Part shown: positions 22,933 through 28,481 of the stretch, piece after piece | Layout of the letters: every line of letters begins with the position of its first letter | Numbering within the stretch: position 1 is the first letter of the stretch | NCBI RefSeq assembly: GCF_002455975.1 | Contig: NZ_DKLM01000069.1 | Coordinates: 7,252 to 35,732, forward strand | Reading direction: 5' to 3' | Length of the DNA stretch: 28,481 nucleotides | Origin: Clostridium sp. UBA6640 | GTDB lineage: Bacteria; Bacillota; Clostridia; Clostridiales; Clostridiaceae | Notes under the pieces: model-generated | Seen by the model: the letters and a program-made list of their open reading frames with translations, nothing else | Told to the model about the DNA's origin: nothing | Database searches by the model: none | Translations under genes and position numbers: made by a program

Positions 22933-24630
22933 TTGTTAATGAGTAAACTTTTAGGAGAGAGGTATAAGGAAGCACCTGCAGATGCTACCAGTTACAGCCA
23001 TATATTTTTATTAAGAGGCGGCTACATAAGGCAAGTCTCAAATGGAATATTTTCAATGCTTATGCCTGCAAAACGAGTAGCTAAGAAAATAGAAAATATA
23101 ATACGTGAGGAAATGGATAAAATTGAAGGACAGGAAGTATTATTTCCTGTAGTACTTCCTGCTGAGCTTTGGCAAGAATCAGGAAGGTATGACAGCGTAG
23201 GTAGTGAGCTGTTAAGAATGAAAGACAGAGCAGGTCATCCAATGCTTCTTGGAATGACTCATGAAGAAGCCGCGGTACACTTGGCAAGAACTGAAGCACT
23301 TACCTATGCAAAGTATCCTTTTATGATTTATCAGATTCAGACTAAATTCAGGGATGAACCAAGGTCAAGGGGCGGACTCATAAGGGTTAGAGAATTTACC
23401 ATGAAGGATGCCTACTCTTTCCACACTTCTCAGGAAAGCCTTGAGGAATATTATGAAGAATGTTTAAAAGCATATCATACTATATTTGAGAGAATAGGAC
23501 TGCCTCAGGTTATTTCAGTAGGCTCAGATACAGGAATGATGGGCGGTAAGATAGCACATGAATTCATGTTACTTACTGATATAGGCGAAGATACAATAGT
23601 TGTATGTGACAACTGCAGCTATAAGGCAAACATGGAGGTTGCTAGTTCAAAAATTATTCATGAAGAGATAAAGGAAGAAGAACCTTTAAAAGTTTACACA
23701 CCAAATATAAAAGAGATTGATTTGCTTGCAAAATTCTTTAATGTTTCTGAAAACCGTATATTAAAATCAATTGTATTTGAAGTTGAGAATAGTAATAGAC
23801 CTCTCATTGTATTTATTAGAGGAGATTTAGAGGTTAATGAATCTAAGGTGAAATCATTAATAAAGGCAAATATAGTACCTTACTCAAAATACGAAGACAG
23901 CACGCTTGTCTTTGGTTATATAGGGCCTTACGGCCTTCAGGAGGATGAGGTTCAGATTATTTTTGATAAATCATTAATTGATGAAAACAACCTAATATGT
24001 GGGGCAAACGAAATTGACCATCACATTAAAGGCTTTAGCGTTACACGTGATTTAAGTAAAGTAGAATTTCATGATGTAGCTAAGGTTAATGAAAACGACA
24101 ATTGTCCAGAATGCGGCGGCAACCTTAAGTTAAAAAGAGGTGTTGAAGTAGGCAACATATTCCAGCTTGGCACTAAGTATACAAAGGCAATGAATATGAC
24201 CTATATAGATAGGGATGGCCAAAGCAAAAATCCGATTATGGGTTGTTATGGAATAGGTGTTGGAAGACTCCTTGCATGTATTATTGAGGCAAATAGAGAT
24301 GCTAATGGTCCAATTTGGCCAAGATCTGTTGCACCATGGCAAATTCATATTTGCGTAATTAAGAGCCAAAAAGTGGATATGGAGTCTGTAGGCCAAGATA
24401 TTTACAACAGATTAAAAAATCAATATGAAGTAATTATGGATGATAGAAATGTTGCCGCAGGAGTACAATTTGCTGATGCAGATTTACTTGGTGTACCTTT
24501 AAGAATTATTGTAAGCGAGAGAAACATAAAAACTAATCAACTAGAGATAACTACACGAGATAAGAAAATTAAAAAGATTATCCAAGTAGAAGACCTGGAG
24601 AGAGAAATAGAGGAAATATTAAATATGTAG
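22933..24630 (+). CDS. proS: Prolyl-tRNA synthetase (bacterial type with editing insert)
   Basis: About 565 residues. Class II synthetase motifs are clear: motif 1 region (ADATSYSHIFLLRGGYIRQV), motif 2 RSRGGLIRVREFTMKDAYSFH and motif 3 GCYGIGVGRLLACIIE, then the anticodon-binding domain (APWQIHICVI). The ~180-residue segment between motifs 2 and 3 is the editing (INS) domain that clears Ala-tRNA(Pro). It charges tRNA(Pro) with proline. I take TTG 22933 (AAGGTG 6 bases upstream); ATG 22939 is possible. Base use looks richer in G and C than its neighbours. Lying in an accessory array behind an attenuator suggests a second, possibly inhibitor-resistant copy; that is an inference. Confidence 0.92.
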   Translation: MLMSKLLGERYKEAPADATSYSHIFLLRGGYIRQVSNGIFSMLMPAKRVAKKIENIIREEMDKIEGQEVLFPVVLPAELWQESGRYDSVGSELLRMKDRAGHPMLLGMTHEEAAVHLARTEALTYAKYPFMIYQIQTKFRDEPRSRGGLIRVREFTMKDAYSFHTSQESLEEYYEECLKAYHTIFERIGLPQVISVGSDTGMMGGKIAHEFMLLTDIGEDTIVVCDNCSYKANMEVASSKIIHEEIKEEEPLKVYTPNIKEIDLLAKFFNVSENRILKSIVFEVENSNRPLIVFIRGDLEVNESKVKSLIKANIVPYSKYEDSTLVFGYIGPYGLQEDEVQIIFDKSLIDENNLICGANEIDHHIKGFSVTRDLSKVEFHDVAKVNENDNCPECGGNLKLKRGVEVGNIFQLGTKYTKAMNMTYIDRDGQSKNPIMGCYGIGVGRLLACIIEANRDANGPIWPRSVAPWQIHICVIKSQKVDMESVGQDIYNRLKNQYEVIMDDRNVAAGVQFADADLLGVPLRIIVSERNIKTNQLEITTRDKKIKKIIQVEDLEREIEEILNM

Positions 24631-24740
24631 TTCAATAGGAAGTACATATTCCACTTGCTAAAAACAGTAAGGACAATTTATTTATTCGGCGAACAATATT
24701 TCTATTTAATGACTAAACTATAAAATCAAATAATTTTTTT

Positions 24741-24852
24741 AAATGCCGTATTATTCAGAAATGAATTTTACGGCATTTTTATGTCGCAATTCAAAAATAG
24801 AATGAACTAATTAACAAAAAATTTTCTTTGAAGATTGAATAATGCGGTATTT
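24741..24852 (+). repeat. Family-A element 5 (best-preserved copy)
   Basis: Left end AAATGCCGTATTATTCA (24741-24757); terminator stem ATGCCGTA (24743-24750) with TACGGCAT (24769-24776) perfect, then TTTT; middle ATAGAATGAACTAATTAACA; right inverted end TGAATAATGCGGTATTT (24836-24852), complementary to the left end at 15 of 17 positions. Total 112 bases. Confidence 0.85.
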
Positions 24853-24860
24853 ACAATATA

Positions 24861-24869
24861 TGTTATAAT
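24861..24869 (+). promoter_or_regulatory. Extended -10 promoter motif after element 5
   Basis: TGTTATAAT nine bases after the element's right end. It aligns with the motifs at 16784 and 25655 and probably drives the GrpB-like gene. Confidence 0.5.
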
Positions 24870-24929
24870 CAATTCATAATAGTAAAAAATTGTGGATTAA
24901 TAATTATTTATGTAATTTGGAGGTGTGAA

Positions 24930-25457
24930 ATGATAGGTTTATTAAGAGGAACTGTTTTGCTAGAACCGCATTCTATCCAATGGGAAGAAAATGCAAAAGA
25001 AACTATCGAAATATTAAAAAAATTATTTGGAGATAAAGCCACAGACATTCAGCATGTAGGCAGTACGGCGGTAATTGGACTAAAGGCTAAACCAATAATT
25101 GATATTGCAGTTGGAGTACAATGTTTCAAAGATGTATTTGACTTAATTCCACTTCTTGAAGAAAATGATTTTATTTACAGAGATATTTTTAAAGATGAAA
25201 AAGGTAATGAAAACCACCTGCTTTTTTGTTGTGGTGATTTTGATAATAATATAAGGACGCATCATATTCATATAGTTATACATAATGATAATGAATGGAA
25301 TAATTATATTAAGTTTAGAGATACGTTAAATGAAAATATAGATATTAGAAAGCAATATGAAGATTTAAAAGTGAAATTGTCAAAAGAATTCGGGTCTGAT
25401 AGAGAAAAGTATACAGCGATGAAAGCGGATTTTATTCATAAGATATTGTACAACTAA
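24930..25457 (+). CDS. GrpB-like (UPF0157) nucleotidyltransferase-fold protein
   Basis: 175 residues matching the GrpB/UPF0157 family: opening LLEPHSIQWEENAKETIEIL, then the strand-loop IQHVGSTAVIGLKAKPIIDIA (residues 40-60), with HVGST and the D of IIDI marking the nucleotidyltransferase-like site, and HHIHIVIHNDNEW. The family has a minimal nucleotidyltransferase fold but its reaction is unknown; some members are fused to CoA or tRNA enzymes. GGAGGTG is 5 bases before the ATG. A one-gene unit between family-A elements 5 and 6. Confidence 0.85.
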   Translation: MIGLLRGTVLLEPHSIQWEENAKETIEILKKLFGDKATDIQHVGSTAVIGLKAKPIIDIAVGVQCFKDVFDLIPLLEENDFIYRDIFKDEKGNENHLLFCCGDFDNNIRTHHIHIVIHNDNEWNNYIKFRDTLNENIDIRKQYEDLKVKLSKEFGSDREKYTAMKADFIHKILYN

Positions 25458-25473
25458 TAAACATAATGTGTAG

Positions 25474-25492
25474 TTGTGTTAAGTCACAATTT
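25474..25492 (+). terminator. Small hairpin after GrpB-like gene
   Basis: AGTTGTG pairs with CACAATTTT around a short loop, followed by TTTTC. The stronger stop is the family-A hairpin 45 bases later. Confidence 0.35.
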
Positions 25493-25536
25493 TCTTATAA
25501 GGCATAACACATTATATAATTAAAGACTTTATTCAT

Positions 25537-25646
25537 AATACAGTATTATTCAACCTGGATATACGGTATTTTTTATGCCGTGATTCAAATATAGAATGAA
25601 CTAATTAATAAAAAATGTTCTTTGAAAATTGAATAATGCGGCATTT
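25537..25646 (+). repeat. Family-A element 6
   Basis: Left end AATACAGTATTATTCA (25537-25552), terminator arm TACGGTATTTTTT (25562-25574), middle ATAGAATGAACTAATTAATA, right inverted end TGAATAATGCGGCATTT (25630-25646). Total 110 bases. Confidence 0.8.
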
Positions 25647-25731
25647 ACAAAATATGCCATAATTTATTCGTGATAGTAAGATAAAGTAGAAATTATTTGT
25701 ATGAGACATATAGATAAATAGGAATTTGTAG
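25640..25731 (+). promoter_or_regulatory. Family-A right-half promoter and leader (copy before DUF7668-like gene)
   Basis: TGCCATAAT (25655-25663) sits where elements 2 and 5 have TGTTATAAT, and the following leader (GACATATAGATAAATAGGAA, 25705-25724) is shared with 16840-16859. The rest of the gap up to 25799 shows only a ribosome-binding site. Confidence 0.5.
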
Positions 25732-25799
25732 AGAGGATTACTATCAATTCAAAAGGGTTAGGGAAAATTTATTTTTTAAGAAAGGAAGAGTGAATTGAT

Positions 25800-26192
25800 A
25801 TGATCAAATATGAATTGGGAAAAGAAATGATTTTAGCAGAAAAAATAGTAGAGCAAGTAGTAAATGCAATTTCAGAAGCAAACTATTCTAAAATAGCAGA
25901 GATTGTTGATGGTCTAGATTGCTTGAGTATATCTGAAATTGAAGAATGTGCAGAAGGCTTTAAGTTAATTAATGATTTAAAATGTTTTGATAGTTATGAA
26001 AATCCATGCTCTTTTAAACCTAAGTATGAATATCATCAATTAAAATTTTATAAATGGAATGATGGAAAGGGAATGAGCTGTGAATATGATTTGACTACAG
26101 ATGGTGATTTAAATGATCTGACATTAATGATAGACTTCTACTATGAAGAAAATATGTTAAGGTCTGTTTTAAAAGATTTGCATGTATTATAA
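25800..26192 (+). CDS. Small acidic protein, possibly DUF7668-like
   Basis: 130 residues, soluble, acidic. The C-terminal half (PKYEYHQLKFYKWNDGKG, then YDLTTDGDLNDLTLMIDFYYE) resembles a small domain I recall as DUF7668, found in many bacteria as a stand-alone protein; that name is tentative. The N-terminal half (about 1-60) is helical. GGAAGAG lies before the ATG. A one-gene unit between family-A elements 6 and 7. Function unknown. Confidence 0.6.
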   Translation: MIKYELGKEMILAEKIVEQVVNAISEANYSKIAEIVDGLDCLSISEIEECAEGFKLINDLKCFDSYENPCSFKPKYEYHQLKFYKWNDGKGMSCEYDLTTDGDLNDLTLMIDFYYEENMLRSVLKDLHVL

Positions 26193-26221
26193 GCATAAAA
26201 TTTATACATGAATTTAGCTTA

Positions 26222-26434
26222 CAAATTTCAATTTATTAATGAATTTAAAAAGATAAAATAATATTAAAATATCGCATTATTCAGAAATGAATTTGCGATA
26301 TTTTTTACGTCGCAATTTGATTAATTTGCGAAGTAATGGTTGAAGTTAAAAGTGTGAACAATGGATCTTTGGAAGCTGAATATTGCGGTGTTTAAAAATG
26401 GAATTATAACTTATAAGTGAAATAATACGGTGTT
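26222..26434 (+). repeat. Family-A element 7 with B-like head and double right end
   Basis: B-like CAAATTTCAATTT (26222-26234), A left end AAATATCGCATTATTCA (26267-26283), terminator arm TGCGATATTTTTT (26294-26306), a middle shared with element 9 (GTGAACAATGGATCTTTG), then two right ends: TGAATATTGCGGTGTTT (26377-26393) and TGAAATAATACGGTGTT (26418-26434). Confidence 0.75.
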
Positions 26435-26450
26435 AATAATATGGAAAACC

Positions 26451-26459
26451 TGCTATAAT
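26451..26459 (+). promoter_or_regulatory. Extended -10 promoter motif after element 7
   Basis: TGCTATAAT about 17 bases after the second right end; likely promoter of the membrane-protein gene at 26535. Confidence 0.5.
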
Positions 26460-26534
26460 TTCCATATGTTAATAAATAATTGTAGAATTGTGCAATAAAG
26501 AATATTTATATTTTACTTGTATGGGGGATTGAAT

Positions 26535-27086
26535 ATGAGCTTAGAAGAATTACGTTTATGCTGTGCGATTAAGCAAAAGAAAGGGTTACATTTTATATTA
26601 GCATCAATTATTATTTGGTGTATTGTACTAATTATTCATTTAACATCATTACCTATTTTAACTAAGAACTTATTTACATTTTGCGCTACGGCGCCATTAA
26701 TGCCTTTAGCATTTTTTATGTCTAAAATAATAAAGGTTGATTTTCAGAATAAAGAAAATCCATTAACTAATTTGGGAGTTCTTTTTTCCGCAAATCAAAT
26801 GCTATATTTACTGATTGCCATGTGGATATATCCAACTATACCTGAAAAAATGCTAATGGTAATAGCAATAATTTTTGGAGCACACCTGTTGCCATATGGT
26901 TGGCTTTATAAATCCAAGTCTTATGCAGTATTGGCTATTCTAATACCAATTTTGTCTCTTATGGTTGGTATAAACTTCGAACCTTACGTGCTTGCAATCA
27001 TCATGGTGGTAATAGAAGTTTTGTTTAGTATTAGTTTGACAATTGAAAACAACAAGCTTATGTCGGATTTTAAATGTAAACTTTAA
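26535..27086 (+). CDS. Membrane protein, DUF7010-like
   Basis: 183 residues from ATG 26535 (GGGGGA 7 bases upstream; the TTG at 26517 lies before that site). Five or six membrane segments, e.g. LHFILASIIIWCIVLIIHL and YAVLAILIPILSLMVGI. The blocks LFTFCATAPLMPLAFFMSKI, ENPLTNLGVLF and FGAHLLPYGWLYKSKSY match a family I recall as DUF7010, of unknown function. A one-gene unit between family-A elements 7 and 8. Confidence 0.7.
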   Translation: MSLEELRLCCAIKQKKGLHFILASIIIWCIVLIIHLTSLPILTKNLFTFCATAPLMPLAFFMSKIIKVDFQNKENPLTNLGVLFSANQMLYLLIAMWIYPTIPEKMLMVIAIIFGAHLLPYGWLYKSKSYAVLAILIPILSLMVGINFEPYVLAIIMVVIEVLFSISLTIENNKLMSDFKCKL

Positions 27087-27147
27087 TCACACCTATTATA
27101 TGCTTTTCTTATTTAATGTCACAACTGAAAAAACAAACGATTTACTT

Positions 27148-27188
27148 AAGCACCGCATTATTCATGAATTGAATTTTGGGGTGTTTTT
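27148..27188 (+). repeat. Family-A element 8 (left half)
   Basis: Left end AAGCACCGCATTATTCA (27148-27164) with terminator arm GGGGTGTTTTT (27177-27187). It has no right end; about 27 bases later an out-of-context methyltransferase fragment begins. The ~50 bases before it are also similar to those before element 10 (28411-28455). Confidence 0.65.
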
Positions 27189-27214
27189 ACATCGCAATAC
27201 AAATATATTGCATA

Positions 27215-27568
27215 ATGGCATATAATGTAATTTATCATAGTGACACTGAAGGGTTTGTAAAGTCACTTGAAGAAATTATGAGAGTGTTGAAAAGTAAGGG
27301 AGAATTATTTGTTACATTAAAATCAAAAAATTCATTGTCATATCAGAATGCTGACCAGAATAAACATATTGATAACAATACTATATTAAGAAGTGAGCCT
27401 GATACTGAACAAGACATTCCTCATTTTTATGTGGATATAGACGATATAAAGAGATACTTTAAGGACTATGAGTTTGCTAAAATTCCTATTGAGGAAACTG
27501 AATATTATAACCTTGAGAATACCGAACATTTTTCGAAACATTTTAAATTAATTGTGAGCAAAAAATAG
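27215..27568 (+). pseudogene. C-terminal fragment of a SAM methyltransferase
   Basis: The frame from 27215 reads MAYNVIYHSDTEGFVKSLEE, then IMRVLKSKGELFVTLKSKNS. This is the second half of a class I methyltransferase (the strand after motif II and the 'RVLK..G' helix-strand). The first half with the SAM-binding glycine motif is absent. Upstream the reading frame runs into family-A element 8, and no ribosome-binding site precedes any start. The 5' part was most likely removed by the event that placed the element. Confidence 0.75.
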
Positions 27569-27652
27569 GTATGGTTAAGGAGTGTTAAGTGAAATTTAGT
27601 ACTGAATATTATTAAATGATGAAATCAATATACAATTAAATAATTTATTAAT

Positions 27653-27779
27653 AATACCGTATTATTCAAAAATGAATATGCGGTATTTTTTATTTCGTAA
27701 TTTGATTAATCTCTGAAGCAACGTTTGAATTTAAAAGTGTGAACAATGGATCTTTGAAAACTGAATATTGCAGTGCTTT
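27653..27779 (+). repeat. Family-A element 9
   Basis: Left end AATACCGTATTATTCA (27653-27668), terminator arm TGCGGTATTTTTT (27679-27691), middle GTGAACAATGGATCTTTG as in element 7, right end TGAATATTGCAGTGCTTT (27762-27779). Total 127 bases. Confidence 0.8.
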
Positions 27780-27790
27780 AAAATTAGTAT

Positions 27791-27833
27791 GTTTTCTATC
27801 TAGCTATAAAATATATAGAAAACATGATACAAT
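27791..27833 (+). promoter_or_regulatory. Palindrome and -10 motif before last GNAT gene
   Basis: GTTTTCTAT (27791-27799) pairs with ATAGAAAAC (27815-27823), directly followed by TGATACAAT (27825-27833), which fits the extended -10 seen after other family-A elements. The palindrome may be an operator. Confidence 0.35.
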
Positions 27834-27889
27834 TCTGATGTTAATTAAGTTATACTCGTAAAATATGACGAATTATCATGGAGGTACAC

Positions 27890-28411
27890 ATGAAAGAAAT
27901 TAAAGAAAAATCTGATTATATAATATTAAGAAACACTCAGGAATATGATTTAGATTTTGTTGTTAATTCTGAACATCAACCTGATAATGCTCAATATGTT
28001 GGCTTATGGACAAAAGAGCAACATAAGAATTCATTATTTCAAGAAGATATTTTACATTTAATAGTTGAAGAGAAGTCTACAAATAAACCTGTTGGATATG
28101 TGATAATTGCAGGGGTTAAAAATCCAAATCGAAATATTGAGTTTAGAAGAATTGTAATATCTAATAAAGGAAAAGGTTTTGGAAGAGAAACGTTAAGATT
28201 GGTAAAAAAAATTGCTTTTGAACGATTAAATGCACATAGGTTATGGCTTGATGTTAGATATAAAAACCAAAGGGCACAAGACCTTTATAAGTTGGAAGGT
28301 TTTATTAAAGAAGGTATATTACGAGAATGTGTCTTATATAATGAAAACTATGAATCTTTAATAGTTATGTCAATTCTAAGAAATGAATATATAAATAAAC
28401 TTAATTCATAG
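27890..28411 (+). CDS. GNAT acetyltransferase, RimJ/RimL-like
   Basis: 173 residues from ATG 27890 (GGAGGT 5 bases upstream; the ATG at 27878 overlaps that site). The order IEFRRIVISNKGKGFGRETL (acetyl-CoA loop), ERLNAHRLWLDVRYKNQRA and DLYKLEGFIKEGILRE is that of RimJ/RimL-like enzymes such as SpeG relatives. A one-gene unit between family-A elements 9 and 10. Substrate unknown. Confidence 0.82.
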   Translation: MKEIKEKSDYIILRNTQEYDLDFVVNSEHQPDNAQYVGLWTKEQHKNSLFQEDILHLIVEEKSTNKPVGYVIIAGVKNPNRNIEFRRIVISNKGKGFGRETLRLVKKIAFERLNAHRLWLDVRYKNQRAQDLYKLEGFIKEGILRECVLYNENYESLIVMSILRNEYINKLNS

Positions 28412-28455
28412 CATTCTTATTTAACGTCATAACTAAAAAAATGAATAATTTATTA

Positions 28456-28481
28456 AAACACCGTATTATTCAAAAATGAAT
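28456..28481 (+). repeat. Family-A element 10 (cut by window end)
   Basis: AAACACCGTATTATTCA (28456-28472) opens another copy that leaves the window, so the array continues to the right. Confidence 0.7.

Noticed and set aside
22690..22933. A T-box riboswitch before proS
   Set aside because: The T-box sequence AGGGTGGNACCGCG is not present, and a short ORF overlaps the fold instead.
12418..28481. A true integron with attC sites
   Set aside because: No tyrosine-recombinase gene in the window and no GTTRRRY/RYYYAAC core at the element ends; the likeness is in layout only.
16574..28481. A CRISPR array
   Set aside because: The repeats are hundreds of bases to several kilobases apart, imperfect, and separated by genes rather than uniform spacers.
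12418..28481. IS200/IS605 or other insertion sequence
   Set aside because: No transposase or remnant can be read in any frame; hairpin ends alone are not enough.

Overview
The window is AT-rich, its genes sit almost entirely on the + strand, Shine-Dalgarno sites are strong (GGAGG, GGGGG), TTG and GTG starts are frequent, and protein types such as the CD3324 family, DUF3781 and many GNAT acetyltransferases recur. This points to a Firmicute, most likely Clostridium sensu stricto; the species is not resolved. I see no rRNA, tRNA, CRISPR array, phage block, transposase or integrase. It reads as an accessory chromosomal region of mostly single-gene units.

Left part (1-12.4 kb): selO (protein AMPylator) with its own terminator; a CD3324-family HTH gene behind a short leader ORF and hairpin; a 215-bp multi-hairpin MITE-like element; a one-piece ABC exporter; an AraC/GyrI-like regulator co-transcribed with a DUF1905 plus C39-like peptidase fusion; a two-TM small protein; then a run of GNAT acetyltransferases (two of them double-domain) with a second CD3324-family gene carrying a matching leader ORF and stem. 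Genes here end in ordinary, unrelated terminators.

Middle (12.4-16.5 kb): a minus-strand M20-type carbamoylase/amidohydrolase, an ECF sigma/anti-sigma pair whose promoter and 5' gene end are duplicated in tandem (the upstream copy is dead as a gene but keeps a perfect ECF promoter), and an XRE regulator.

Right part (12.4 kb to the window end) is the most unusual. Unrelated single genes are separated by one dispersed element, here called family A (ten copies or parts). A full copy is about 110-165 bp. It starts with a hairpin-plus-U-run whose stem covaries between copies (an intrinsic terminator), ends in an inverted copy of its first 12-17 bases (consensus CCGYATTATTCA ... TGAATAATGCGG), and is followed by an extended -10 promoter motif (TGNTATAAT). 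Cargo: XRE regulator, isoprenylcysteine-methyltransferase-like membrane protein, GNATs, a prolyl-tRNA synthetase with a leader-peptide attenuator, a GrpB-like protein, a small acidic protein, a DUF7010-like membrane protein and a broken methyltransferase. Between 17.5 and 20.7 kb a second, shorter repeat (family B, with the palindrome CAAATTYYAATTTG) sits between the stop codon of one gene and the ribosome-binding site of the next. No terminator is visible there, so those seven or so genes (ICMT-like, CPBP protease, BAAT-like hydrolase, HEAT-like, DUF3781, cytidine-deaminase-like, VOC) probably form one transcript. A 3' fragment of the ICMT-like gene together with its B repeat is duplicated inside this run, so gene-end-plus-repeat units do move or copy.

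Overall, the right half behaves like a gene-cassette array: interchangeable cargo between conserved, foldable junctions that also supply transcription stop and start. It lacks integron hallmarks and no recombinase lies in the window. Function and mobility are inferences; the repeats, folds and fragments can be read directly from the sequence.
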